Source of the DNA: Saccoglossus kowalevskii
Lineage: Eukaryota > Hemichordata > Enteropneusta > Harrimaniidae
Assembly (NCBI RefSeq): GCF_000003605.2
Contig: NW_003109083.1
Span: forward strand, 590,332 to 654,331
DNA length: 64,000 bases
Direction: 5' to 3'
The notes under the pieces were generated by a model. That model saw only the letters and a list, made by a program, of their open reading frames with translations, made no database searches and was not told the origin of the DNA. The translations under genes were made by a program, and so were the position numbers. Below, piece after piece: positions 28,601 to 43,600 of this stretch (position 1 is its first letter; every line of letters starts with the position of its first letter).

Positions 28601-31600
28601 TACCCGACTGTTGAAATACCCAGTCATTAAATCGTTCACTGTTCCGTGATAGTGAGCACCGCTGCTCGCCTATACAAATATGTCATTAATCAAAAGAATT
28701 TCAATAATTTAAACCAATGTGGTGACATTAATCAACTCCAGGTACTCGGCGTAAACCGTATGTGCACTCACACGATTAGTACTTGGAGCTAATTTAAGAT
28801 TTCGTCTGTTTTATGTTTTTGTATCCGCCGAGCCATTACGCTAGTTTGCATCCTGTGTCTGGTCGGACATGTCTAATCTAAGACCACGGGTATCAAACAG
28901 CGATTTTTTTAATTAGTATGAGCTTTGTCGGGCTTCTAGCTAGTGGGGACAAACGTAGACTTCTATGAAGTAGTAAGCATAATCCCTGACCAGAAGGGTT
29001 TGTGACGTCACGATATGTAATATACGTCACTAATGCAATGGCACAGAGGCCTTGGGAATTACGATAGGATAGGTTTTCTTAAATTAGCTTCGTGGTTGGC
29101 CGAATAGTGTGTGATGAAATAGTGCGTTACGGGTTAAACGCATTGTTTTAAATTACCCGGTCCTTTGAAGTGTGTGAAGTAATCAACTTGACAAGAAAAT
29201 AACCTATTTTATCAAGCAACTGTGAGTAATTCTAATAGGTCAGACACACTGACTCTACGTATAAGTTCCGAAACTAGGTGGTCCTGAAATGGATGATTTC
29301 TCGTTCACTGCGAGATCTCGCGTAATGCATAAAAGGCGCGTATCGGACGTCAGCCACAAACATTTTAAATTGAATTGTTTTTTTATAGTTCAATGTCGAA
29401 CTGTTTGTTTTCAATGGGAATATAGTGTTGCGATACACTTACTTCATCAAAATTTATCATTATTAAATGTGTAAAGCATATTATTAAGCGTAGGAATATC
29501 AAAAATACTACTGCGTTTGACGAATCCTACGCGACGTTTTGACGCAGCATCGACGCTATGCCTTATGTGTGTTTTAGCTGGTTCCCGCCCAAATGTCGGC
29601 TTACCAAGCTACAAGAGGCAGGTAACAAGTAATTGAACCAGCATTCTGATTGGTTGATTACGTTCTCATTCTTTCTTCTATTTCCCTTGGTTACCTGACA
29701 ACAGCGCTTACCCTCGTGGTATAAAGCAGGGTTCTCCCTTTGCTCTCAAAAGTTTCTTTTGTTATACAACTATTGCGAAATGACAAGAATATCTCAAATA
29801 TGATGTCTGAGCAGTTAGAGTGATTCAAATTACGTTACTTAGTCACGTGCCTTTCGGTCGAAATCCCGGCCCAGTGGAACAACATGGCGATTACCAGCGT
29901 CCGAGTTGCTATTTGCAAAGGATGTCGGGAACCAGCAAAATGTGTGTCCTATTTCAATGTTCAATTTAACACATAGCACGGAATTTCAAATTTAACGGAT
30001 AATCATCCATTCCAGGACCATCTACTTATTACAACGCGAAGTCATAAAGCAATTTTGTTCAACTGCATTTTGTAACTGTTTTGTCTAATGGCATACCAGC
30101 CCACGCATTGGGGTTTGTGTGAAATGACTTGTTGATTCTATCATTTCAGTCCACTGAAAGTAGACTTAGTGACTGATGGTAGGCGTATCGTGTTGATATT
30201 CTGATAGAGTGTATTTGCAAGCATGAACGCGTTTAAATAATTTTCTAAATCTGTTTCGTTATTTTATCAGTCAATGTAACATATTTTTATGCTTGTTTAA
30301 CCCATGGTTTCTACGAAATTACGTAGAATGTTTATTCAAGTAACGTGTAATTTTGAAAGAAATGTGAAATTCCTGGCAACCTACCAATCATGAGCGTTTG
30401 GCTTATTAACAATTTTCTTCCCGATATTAAATTCACATACTATGTAATCATATTTGCGAATACCGTATTCATACATTATACACATTAAAATTATACCAGT
30501 GTATCAACGTCGATGCGATTGGCCAACCTCTCCCTCGTGACCTCGGTAACTATTCCTATATGCGCGATATACCATCATTATGACGTTTTATTATTCAGGT
30601 CCGAGCAATGAATTTCAAATATTCATACTAAACCAGTAACTTTCAAAATCAAGTGAACACTACTTCAAGTAAATGAAAACAAAATTATACTGTGAATATT
30701 ATTATAGTATTCAAATAATATTATGAGGTTACTACGAGGATTCCTCAAAGTATGCGCGCAGCGGAGGTCAATGCGACGGTGTACTGCCTGAGTGCATATT
30801 TTGAGGTACACTCGTAATAACCTTATTATCATACATCTTTTCCTCTCAAGGATACATCATGGGAATGCAAAATGTTTAGAAAAGAATTAGCGAACTTATT
30901 TGTCTGGAGTCCGGTCAAACCCTGGTGTTTCTACTATTTGAGGACACTTGTGCGCGTAATCATTCCATATTTGGAATTCGCGTTTCCTAATATGGTAGGA
31001 TGAAAGTACTTCGTGAAATACCGCAAAATTACGACACACTGTAACTTATGGCGTTACGGTGACAGATGTATAATAATAGGTATTAATATTAAGTTGGAAT
31101 TCAGTATAACGCAAACGACGATAGCCTTACAACAAACACGTTCCCTAAACCTGTGTTATGTAGTGACTATGTATAGAAAATAGGTCGTTTATAATACCAA
31201 ATTTGTCTACGTGTGAAAATAAACAGAATTATGACTACGAGACCACTCGGTGTATCTAAATACGGCAATGTCCACGAAACTGGTAACCCATGTGTGTTCA
31301 GTGTAAAAGTACATAGGGCTGACACGATTATGGAAAACACATCTCTCGGACAGGTGTACTACTCGATTTTGCACTGTAGTATTCAGTATACAGACCCACT
31401 AGCCCTCGTTTGTAAAATCTTGTTGCCGTGCAATAACACGTGGTATACCATGACAGATAAAGGTTGATTGCTTAATAACATTATAACCTAATGCAGTGTT
31501 ACATAGACTAACGAATCTTTTATTGTGGCATTTAATATTACTTATATGTTTAATTTAATCTTGATAAAACGCCGTGATTTAAAAACCAGTATCTTACATA

Positions 31601-34600
31601 TAGGCGACGTCTGTTGTTTCCCACGCTATGCAATTGATGTAATGTTGACCAGCCTGTCAAGCCCTCGTTCTATAACAAAACCTTGTTGCTTCAGTCATGT
31701 ACAATTTAAACATACCTGAAGGACTCTTTCAAATTGCATTGCAATTATGTATGAATGCAGTTAATAATTAAAACAGTTTGACTCTAGTACAATTGCGTTT
31801 CATTCAGGTAAAGGCCATTCTAATAAAACTGTCTGTACTCGTGCACGTAGTTTTTGTGAATAAACTGAAAATCTGAAAATACAGTATTCATGTTGTATTT
31901 GTGATCTTTCTCGTGTCGCGCTATTTAAGTTAACCAATATATAACAAAACTATTGCCCACGCTTATTTTATGTTATTAAAAAATGTTAGGGTATACAAAA
32001 CATTTAATCGTTGTGGCCTGGCGTGTATAAGTGTGGATTTGCAATGTGCTCGTGGCTTTATTTGGTGAATAATTCCGTACCTTCGGTTTGCACAATAAAC
32101 ATGGTTAGGAGGGTGTTTTGTTGATGGTAGGATCCATCTTACGCACACGTATGAAACATTTTAAGGAATCTAGAAAGAATTGTAATTATTGTACAAATAC
32201 TGTTGCTTTAAACGATATCTCACACACGAATGACGTATTATATGAAGCGTCGCGAAAAGTCCCCAGGTGTGTGACAGACAATTGCGAATTGTGTCCATAT
32301 TTTTGGACAAAGTGTTTCTAACACTACTGTCGATGCCGGTTTAAATTGCAACTAGTGTTCAATCATATATTGCTTTTGTAAATCTTTGAATCCGAATTTG
32401 ATCAATTTTAGTTAAAAAATAACTAGCTTTTTTATGCAGCGTATAAATATTGAATATTAATTTGGCGGAAGCGTTGTTAATTAAGGTTATTAATCTGTAA
32501 ATAGACAATAGGACACATTGCATAATGTAAAGTATGCATGTTAGATATCAGTTGAGTATAAAGGCAGGCGTTCAAACCGAACAGGTACGGTATATGCTCT
32601 TCTTGCTTTATTCACATTTACAAAGTAGTATTGATTTTTTTAAAAACTGAACGTGCCTACGTTCATATATTGAGAAACAATAAGAGGTTATTCTGAGAAT
32701 ACTTCAATGATTGTACGAAATTATTACGATGATCGTATCGACCGATGTGTTCGAAAAGATCGACGTGATCCTGTCCTGTCTGGCTTCATACATTGCAGTA
32801 TTCGCATGATAGCCTTATAGATTTTTACATATGTTCCTGTTTGTAGTCATAATGGAGTAGATGGTGAACGGAAACGATACAAAGTATGCAATTATATTTG
32901 TTTGTGGTTGTGTTTCCGATTAGATTTAGTTTCTTTATAGTTGATATTCTTGAATTTTGAGATGTTATCTACACCACAAACTTGTGTTTGAGCGAACATC
33001 TTAACGCAAAACAGTCGGTGTGATGTTCTTATCCCGAGTTTTGCTAAGCCGTACGTAACTCTGGCGAGAAACATTTTCTGCAGGTCAAACGAGTACGATA
33101 TTACCTGACCACATTACATCACCGTAGAGAGTAGTTTTTAGATACTCCCGTAATGTTGTCTGCTATAAATGAGTATATGTACTTCGACAGTCGATTGAAA
33201 GATTGTGTAGAAAATGTACGACCATTTCAAAACAATAGACAATAACAATTAATACAAATCAGCACATTGTACACTACTAATAGTAGTAGACAACCATTTC
33301 CGCGCGTCTTCGCTATTCCACTTTACGAGGGAAGTCCGACATCATTTGGTCACGTAATATTAATTGTTCTCATTCGATCTGCAGAATATTACGTGTGGTC
33401 TTGGCGCCAGCCCCTGTTTGTGTTGTGGTTTGGTGGCCGTCTTGAATATTCAGGACCCAGATGCCGTTTTTCATGAGCCTCAAAAACCTGGACACGCTAA
33501 AACACCGGGTGTGGAATCAATGCGTTCATCTAAAATTGTTATGACACCTACTTGCTTGGGCTTCGACAATGTTGCTTGTGATATTAAATCAATATATTTT
33601 CTCACCTGTTTAGTAAGTCTCTCAGTCCTAGTGAATCTTAGTGAGTACAATAGGTGATTCCAGAATTCACAAATGAAATAAACAATTTACTTCTAATGCA
33701 TTTCCATTTTGTAGAAATGGGTACACTGGAAATACGATTGAACATATTGTCGTCTTTTGACCAATTTAAATGACATCTTTCGTATTTCTGAATCTAGTTA
33801 TGCCTGCCTCAACTTGGTACGACATTATGTTTGATTTTTTGTTGCAATCGGCCAAGGAGTGCTTAAGAACACAATATAAAATTTGGGTTTCTGAACCAGT
33901 ATCTGAGTCAGACAGCTTGTATTAGATAATAAAGAAATTTACATGCATATGTGCATCTTTCAGTATGCCCTTGAATGAGCGAGGTTTTGACTTATTAGCT
34001 GTCTTCAGGACAGGCACAGTTGAGGACATTTCAATAATGGGGTTTTATGGTCCCCATTAAGTTGAATTAAAACAATGTGCGTATGTACATCCAGGTAATT
34101 GTAAAATATTTTAACAAAAATGACCGAAGTTTGCAGAAGAATACGCCTGATGGACAGACGAACGCATGACCACAATGTAAATTATTAGTCCTTTTTTGGA
34201 TTATAATAGGGCAAGAAACACATGAGTTTTGAATGCGATGTTTTACCAGGAAATAACAAATACGATTACGTAAATTATTTGCGAGTCGCAAAATCCGGAA
34301 ATTTGACAATATGACACATTGCAGAGGATGAGTGACACACAGAAAAAACGATCTATATTATAGGTTAAACAGTTCTTGTTTCAAGGAACTACGTAGATAA
34401 CGCATTATTATAGTATACTATTTCACCATGCTTTCAAATACAGCAGCTGTGTTTCGTCATAGAATAAAACCGATCAGAGGAAACTACAACAGTGTTCATC
34501 ATATTCAGGTGCATATACCCTCAATGATGTCTTAATAACCGATGATATTTCAGGGATGATCACAGAAACATGACACACGACCGCCGAAATCATCCTGAAA

Positions 34601-37600
34601 ATCCCTGAAAATAATACACCGGGATTGCTTAGATACATTGATATACCGGCAAAAGCCCGGCTCTGTTGAATTAACCATATCGACCACAGTCTGACCCTAT
34701 GCATGATTTATTTCTTAAATGTCAGTTTGTTCAAATCAACAAAAATACAGTGCGTTTTTTCGCTGACTATACATCTTTGATCGTACAGAGATGTATGTGA
34801 ATGATATGTACCCTATATGCCAAATTTAAATGAGATCGTCCTTGAAAAATATATTCAGCGAGGCATTTTGTAGATCATAAAACAACGTTTTGGGGCTTCA
34901 GTAGAATGATGGAATAACAATCACACTGGTTTACTGTATAAATATTATAAAAACAGAACTACAATGTCTGCGAACATTGTCGTATAAAGAGTTTCGTTAT
35001 CCGTTTAACAAATAGAGCTGGAACCCATCAATAAAAATCCAACATTTGTGTGTGTTCGTGTCGAATGTCGGCGTCCTTATAATGACTTCTAAATCTTCCT
35101 TTCCTGTAGTCCACGCTGATAACATTGGGCCTGACAGTTGAAATCCCATACAAAACTCTTGTATTCATGTACCAGCAAAAGTGAATTTGCGGTGTAAAAT
35201 TATAATTGTCTATGCTTCAGCCGAAATAACACATGTACAATAAACAGTTACAGCAAAGTTACCTTATTGGTAGACCTAGCAATTTAGTTAAACTTTCCAC
35301 ACTGTAACCGCTAAGAGGGAGATTAAATTGCCCTTACATATACTTGATATGGTTTGATAAATTGCAAGCGAACAAAATTGTGACATTGGATCATCAATAC
35401 ATCGTGTATATCTATAAAAAACATCTCTATATATGTATGTGATATCAACTTAAATGACAGCCTTGAGTAATGTATGTGTGAACTGCTTATTTGAAAAGCA
35501 AATATCACGTCCGGGATTACATCTAGGTACTTCACAGCATTCAATCAAATAATTGTTTTCAAGTTTTACTTAATATCATGACGTAAATACTCTGCAAGTT
35601 AAAGAGTATTTACTTGAATCTTTGTATGTTGGGAAAAAGTCATCAGTATCCACTTTAAATGGTTGCATGAATGTAATCAATGTGAATTGTCGTGATATAT
35701 GAGTTTGGTCGCATTCAGATGATGAATGGTGACAATTCCGAGATTACATATTATTTACAGCTGTCTTGTAAAGACGGCGGCTTACGGTTATAAGTTTATA
35801 TGACAGATATTAATGATTTCAGATTATTTCAACATTGATTTATATGGGTTTCTGCATTTTAACATTATTTGAAATCTATAGCTAATTCATAAATAAAATG
35901 AAACTCTTAAATTGAGCCGTACTTTCCAGCGTATAGAATTCAGCTTGTTGTTTGTTGAATGTGTCTTTTAATGTCGACTTCGATTTTATCAATTTTAGCC
36001 TGTTTGTCAGTTTTCGATTGGACGGGCTGATGGGTAGTTGAGTGTAATTAGGTGTTCGTGATAACACCCAGACCCGGTGTCAATCAGACTAGATTTGTCA
36101 TTTACTCTGGAACAACACACGAAGAAAATACTATAACAAACTCTAGCTACTATAATTACCAGATTTTTATCATAAAGATAATGCTTATAAGGATTCGTTA
36201 TATGTAAATTAGCAAAGGCAAACGTTAAGAAGAATGATATTTGAAAGATTGTGTTTAATCATTGATGCAGTATTTTTCTCTTTTTATGTACTTCTATAAT
36301 TTATTTGATAATTGTGAGCTAAATGGACATCATTTTTTATTAGCTGTAGGTTTTGTTCAAAATGTTGGAAAACGATCTGCGAAAAATGTAATAATTTATG
36401 TTGTATTTGGTGACAAATATAGATTTTAGCGATCAAAGAGCTAAACTACATTGATTCAAAGCACAGTGGTTTACTGAAGCCGCATTTTCAGTTTGATGAC
36501 TAGGTTTCATTTATTGATAATGATTCGCCCAGTAACTACAGTAAGTTAATGGTCGAGTGACGTTTGCGCACAGCAACGTAAATAGGAAATTATACGAATG
36601 CCAGTGAAGTCAATCCCTTAATTCTATTAAAATGTCCTGTGGAATCAGACTTGTAAATGGTTTGACATTGTTAATGATGCGTTAATGATTTTAGTGCTTT
36701 AAGACTTGTATTTATATCTCATTAGGAATATAGAGGAAACGTAGCAGAGACAAATGAGACCACTAAACAATATATTCTGAGTTAAATTACGCGTGTGTTT
36801 GGCATAGCCATGGCTGATACATCAATACCTGGTTATAAATTAGGAGACTATACGTTTTGAAGAGCGGGATATCTAAAACACCATCGAGATTTTTGAGCTG
36901 ATAAACTTAATGCTATAAACGTTATTTGGTGCAATATTTTGCATATATTTATGTATTGTTCTATAATTATTATACTATAATTATTTACTATAATAAAATG
37001 TTAGATCAAACAGACCTAATTTTCCATTGGCTCAACAGAAAAATATGCAGGTGCATTTTGTGAACAGTGACAAGTAGACTTTGACGTTCAAACAATTTCG
37101 TAATTTATCGTGATTTTGTGTTAGTTTTTCCACTTATATTCTTGTAATTTTCCTTCAGGATTATGGAATAACGCTATTTTTATCATTACACTGGGGAGAT
37201 CCACGGCTGGAGTTCAATGGTTCAGAAGCAATTGATCTAAGATCGGATTCACAGTTGCTCTCACAGATTTGGACTCCAGATTTATACTTTGTAAACGTCA
37301 AGGAAGGTTCTTTACATGAGGTGACAGTCAAGAACAAACACATCAGAGTACATCCAGATGGTCGTATTTTGTACGATATGAGGTGAGTTCTAAGAAAAAA
37401 GTGGGCACTGCCCTCCTAAAATGATCACAAGGGTACTAACTTACATTAGAGATTCTGATAAACCAAGCTTGTGAAGTATAATAGTGAAAGTTTGATCCTC
37501 AATGAAAGACGTAATAATATACTCGTGTATAATATCATCCATGTATAAAATTCTGCTGAAATTCCAATTTCATACCATTCGTCGACCATATTATCAGTAA

Positions 37601-40600
37601 TAACATACTTTCCATGATATGGATTCCATTATTAAGTATCTGACGGTGCATTCTGCTACACAAACAACATACTCGTTATTTAATCAGAGCAACTCATCAA
37701 GGAATTTATCCCCGGAAGGTCACTTTAAGGTTTAAATAAAAGAATGCCGAAATACTGAAATAAAGAGTAATTAGAAGCCTCTGAGATCACTCCAATCGTA
37801 ACTGCGACGAGACGCAGGGCGAAAAAACTCACATGTGCTGCTCTCAGCTTACTATAAATTAATCTTTTGTGTTCCCGAACGGGGTAATGGAAATTGCACA
37901 TGAAGCGCACCTAACCCTAGACTATTGATAAGTATATTAGGGTCGATGATCAGGGGATTGTATTATCGTCATTTTTTGTATCTGAAAAGCTTCCATAACG
38001 CTGCATTCTCCACTGAATGACAAATGCACTGAAGCCTCTCGTTTTGCAGAAGACTACAAGTATATGATTATATCGACAATAGTAACATTAATAGACGTGT
38101 ATTGCATATATTTAAGCAGTGGTCGCTTGAACAAAAGTAAAACTACAAAGACATATCAATATCAGTGTAAACAGTGTATTGGGTCTCATTTTCCGACGTT
38201 CGCATCATCTACTGTCTCGTTGTTGTAACATGATTAACGTTGATAATTCATCTTTCAAAATGTCCATTCATAATTTAATCTTGCGGTTTTATCAGTTGTA
38301 AACAAAGGAAGATACAAAATGACACTTACAAATTCGTGTAATGATTTGATAATAATTCAAATTCTCTCAATCGACTAGACGTAATAAAAACTATTGAATG
38401 TATGGATTTGCTTGCTATAAACAAACTTTTAGTATATAGGCCGTAAGCAAATTAAATCTATTGGGGCAAAAATGTTCAATTGAGACCCAAGAGAAACAAT
38501 TAAATTACTTTGCTGTACTGGTTATCTCATTTTCTATCAACTTACAGTAGACCTCTAATTGTAGTCTATTCATTTCGTTGACTCTAATATTAGTAGACGA
38601 CATACATTTTCTTATCGTTCTGGGTATGATACTTTTACAATCACATTACCAAAGTGACCAAGTCGAATATTCATATAAAGCCGGATATTCATGTCACGTG
38701 ACTTATATTAATAGAATTAGTATTAAGAACTGTAAACTCTTCATTTTAGTTTTACCGACTGCTTTTTTTGAAAAACGTCAATTCTTCTAATCCGTCATTT
38801 GAATGATTAGGTTTCGGATGTGGTCGCATCAGATGTTGTCATCGTCATATTCGTTAAAAATCAAGTATGTAACCAGGTGAACTGATGTCTCGTCTCATAA
38901 GATAGTAACACACATACAATGTGACACAGCTTGTGGGAAAAGTCATAAATTGGAATAATATGTTGTTGAGTGCCCCTGCTGACAATAGAATGTATCTGCC
39001 TGGGAATGTAAAATTATGACAGTAATATTGCTGCAAAAAATTGTTTATTGACATGAAAACAGCTTTGTGGTGTTATGCCAATGTGAAGTCATTCGTTATC
39101 TTTAGTTGTAGTCGCTATTTGTTCAAAAAATAAGGCTAGGCGAGGTCTAGATACAGGTTAACGACAGTATACTACTTCATTCTCATTCAAACAAAGTGAT
39201 TGTTGTTAAGACTGCTGAGAACCAATCAACGTCATGCATTTATTGAAGATACAAGGGGGACTTGCAGTACATATGCATGGCAATTATTTAAAAAAAATCA
39301 GAAGAGTAGAGCCATAATACATGTACATGAAAGCTGCCGAATCCTCGGGGGATTAAATCTTTCTTCGTTTAATTATTAAATCATGTGAACTATGGACTGG
39401 AGAACACGATAACCGGTAATACGCAACGGTGGGTAATCATGTTTCAAATGAGCTACTTGGATTCATAAAAATATAACGAATATTTCAAGATTGTTTTCAA
39501 CTATGTTGCAAGCAGAAGTTTCTCAGGGCATACTCATATTATCTTAGTTTCAATTGCTGAAATTCGGTACTACTGAAATCAACATTCGGTGTTTCTGGTG
39601 TGCTGCCCAAATTATAAATTGTTAATGCGTGCGTTGGCTTTTATATGAAGAATTATCATCGGCGAGTATTATTTGTTAGTTACTTATATTCGCATGCAGC
39701 AAAGAAGGGTTCCCTAAGTGATTTATCCATCAATCCATTCTTCCATTCATTGAAGCTTAAGGAATATCTTTATGTCTGACATTCGATTGATAAGTGTGTT
39801 CATAGTTTGATATAATGTGCACGAGTGACCGCAAAGGTTGTATTAATCTCAAGCGACCTTGACGGCAATCGCCCGTCATCCGCAATCTAAATTAAAATGG
39901 GTCGATGAACATATTTAGTAAATATAAGAAATGAAGATTTCCTGGCTTCTTTATCAACTAATTAAACAAACAATATTGAAAACAATTTTGTTTTTTTAAG
40001 TTTATATTATATATTCAGCTCTTACTAAAGCTCTATTTAATATTTGATACACACGTTATTCAAATACCAAAGGAAAGCGTACGAAGACAGTTATTGTGAT
40101 GATAGTAGCCTGATTCAAAGATTGTGAAATGTAATGTTCTAAACTGAGGTTTGTCTGAGTCTGCACTGTTATAGTAAATCAAGTTTTCTCCGATCGCCGT
40201 ATACTTATATCCATATTCTATATAATTAACAGACCTACACACACAAAATCGTTGATAATGTTATCTTCATTCTCCGCCATATTTTATTGTATGCCTTCGC
40301 CGTCGCGTAAACTCAATACATAGTTTCACAAATAAGCAAACATGTTTTCCATAACTTGAAGATTTTATTGACCGTTGGTAATTGAACAAACCATTATAAT
40401 ATAGTTAATATCTGTCATTTATCCCTGGATTTGTCAACTGTCGGTTGCAGTTATCTGAAGTGGAAATAACCCCCCCCCCCCAAATTTAGATTCCTAAACA
40501 AAACAAGTTTGAACTAATTAAAATCAAACACCTGAAAAGTACACATCACTACATAGTCAAATCAATAAGAGAAAATTATATGGACCATGGTATACATTCA

Positions 40601-43600
40601 AAGATATCATGCCACTCCAACTCCAGCGTGCTAGAAAATCATACCTCATACATTCTAAAAGATTTCAACTGCGTTTTATGTACAGGACATAATACAATAC
40701 AATGTTCTGGTAATAACCTTCAAAACACACGAGGTGTATATATTGTTGATTTAAGCCACATTAGAAAATAATTCGTTCAAATGACATATGTCTACGCCAT
40801 GCCACTGTGTGAGCTCAGATCACACAGCGATTTCTTGCATACAGCATCTGCTTTATGAAACACTTGAATTGTGCCAGTCATCTATAGTTGCCAAATATAG
40901 ACTCATATATTTGATTGATAGAATCCTAGGGTCCAAATGCCTGAAAAATATTTCTTCTAACGAAGGTGCGAAATGTCATCACAAACGTTTTTCCCGAATC
41001 ACCTCAAAATACGCTATTGTACAGGGGGCGCAACCTCGATACGTGTTCACAGTAAACGTAAGCTGTCTCACATTAGTAGCTGACAAAAAATTCACAGCTG
41101 ACGTTCAATGCGCACGGGTACGTAATGGCCAGCGGCCAGGGATGGAAGAAACGACATTCTAACATTTACATGTTGTGCGCTAAACACGTTTTTTGATTAA
41201 TTGATTGATTGATTGATTGATTGATATAAACGCATGGCACCAAACAGCACATTCCCATCAAAGCAGGTGCTTTGCTCGCCAATAGACTGGAACAAAGTCA
41301 CAATAAACATTGCTGTCAAGAGGGTGTGGCAAATACTCATTTACTTGCATAGCTTATAAAATTACTTTGTCGCAATACGGTGTTGATATGACGCTGCGTA
41401 TCTTTGAAGTGACGCCGTAAATAAGTTGGCAATTACCTATATCACTTTCTTATATTATACAGGGTAAGCCTAACGTTGATCTGCCATCTTTATCTTCATC
41501 GGTTTCCAATGGACGAGCAGAGCTGTGGGATTCAATTAGAAAGCTGTGAGTCGACAGTATGCTTTAATTTCCTTAACCTCAATCAGTTTGCTATTATAGT
41601 GATGAATGGCGCTCATATATATTGTTTGGGAGCCCCCCTTCAAGATATGTACAACGACATTTCAATAAGCGTTCAAAGTAATTTGACAAATTAGTCAAAA
41701 TTAAGTACCGTGTACCGTTCTCTTCAATGACAATTACATAAGACATGATGTACCGAATCTGGTATATTGTATTTTTTAGTGCTTTTGATTCAAGTAACGG
41801 TCAAATTAATAACGCAATTCAAATGTACGTGACTTGCATCGGTTATGGGGTAGATATGCAGTAAATGAGATTTAGAGAATGGAGTGTGGGTTTAGTTGTC
41901 GACGTAATTATCAAACTGTAGACTATTAGATTGTTTCGTAATGTGTCTCCTGTACACAATGCATGTGACTATAACTGATTCAGTTACTTGTAATGCACCT
42001 ACTCAAACAGAACTGGGTTTCTGGGGTTGAGTTTGGGTAAAATATTATTACATATAGCAATGACAACGATATAATCATGAATATTACATATCTGTCATCG
42101 TAACAAGTGTTCTTTAAATTTGTACATAAACAAAATGAATGAGATGCACAGCTTGATCATAATTTGTCCATTTTATCATTAGTTGGCTATACAACGCGGG
42201 ATATTCAGTTATTCTGGGACGAGGAAGTCGAGGTGCATCTAGACTCTGAACTGGCAATGCCTGAGTTCTCTATTGGCGAGCCCGTGGCTTTCAGAAAGGT
42301 GCTGTTTTATCCTGGTTTAGGTAATTAGTCGGTATATTTGAATGGAAATATATTACCATGTCTTCATTTTATTAGGATGTAATAGCAATGCATACTCATT
42401 TTAATGTGAAAATAGTAATAGTCAGACAACATTCATAATCATTATTATTATATATCCAGTCATGCCAATAAATAAATTTATTGATTGATTCAACGATTCG
42501 TCATATTATGAATATAATCACAATTGTGTTGCTTGACACATAGCGTGATGATGTTATGTAATTGTTGCATTGGAATTTACTATTAGTGATATTGTTCTAT
42601 GTGTAAATTGTAATTCAAATATCTACGTAAAATATTGTATTTTTAGAGCGAACATCCGGTCATTTTCAACTGGCATCCACAACCGGTGAAAAAAGGTCGA
42701 AAACTCTCAAAACATTTACTTTGTGCTAGTTGTTGGGACTCTCCTGAACAGTATATAATAAGATTGCAAGATATCCAAATTTGGTGGTTCAAGACTGTCT
42801 CATACTTGAGTTTGTGCTGTGTTTTTGAATTTAGCCGTTTTCACTGTCTCTTTGGCCGGCGTTCCGCAGTAGCTCGCGCAGAGCCCTATAAAAATACGTG
42901 GTTCAGTGGTGCGTGTCTTGGCAACATAGTATATTCTGTGACGTGGTTTCGCCCCTGAGAATATAAGATAAGGTATGCAACTGATGTAATATGACATGAA
43001 GATACCCTTTGAAGTCACGTGATTTGTGAGATGGTCACAAAATCGCAGCAGACATTTGCTAGTTCCCTTGTGCAATTCCAGCGGTTGTACATGTTCTGCC
43101 TCGCTGAATAGTTACAGGCTCCTCATTTGCGTTTCTACAATAAATCCTTCCCATGGATATTGACTTGGTTATTTGATTCTATTGGTCAGAATGAACAAAC
43201 GGCGCTCGTGTCGGATATGCTCTTTATCGTATTTCAACATACATGGTTATGAAAGCTGCATAGCGTTATTATACAAACACATCATATGCATATTTTTGTA
43301 TCTATAATACTTACTAAGGAGGCAGATTTTTAGATAAGGTTGTGCTAAAGGGCGGTGATCGTCGCGCTGCACATGTGCGACATTTGTGTTGACAAACATT
43401 GATTTTCCCACAATCCAATGCGCTCTTCTAATGGAAATCACAAGTCTGAAGTTTGGCATGGGCACGATTTGCACTAATTACCGCCGATGACTCCTGCGAT
43501 ACCTTCCAATTCTCTACAAATACCTAATTAAAGCTTGATAACGTCTCAGTTTGTACTCGTTGATCTGCGCAACAGTCAAAGTCGCCATCTCTGTTTATAT

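Larger units (their letters stand above)
25830..37158 (+). other. Intron 3 of the receptor gene (11.3 kb)
   Basis: The largest intron. No receptor-like alternative exon was recognised. It contains a dispersed-repeat copy at 29295-29500 and a nearly complete MITE-like element at 30727-31083. A locally richer patch at about 29520-29760 has an inverted CCAAT box (ATTGG) and a TATAAAG, but nothing else marks it as a promoter. Confidence 0.7.
37383..41462 (+). other. Intron 4 of the receptor gene
   Basis: A 4.1-kb intron with GTGAGT donor and a tatattatacag acceptor. It contains a 12-C homopolymer at 40470-40481 and a TTGA simple repeat at 41199-41225. A 124-codon open frame at 40788-41162 shows no recognisable domain, and its length is not surprising by chance. 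Confidence 0.75.

Noticed and set aside
40788-41162. A 124-codon open frame in intron 4
   Set aside because: No domain recognised, and it lies between two well-defined receptor exons. A few frames of this size are expected by chance in 64 kb.
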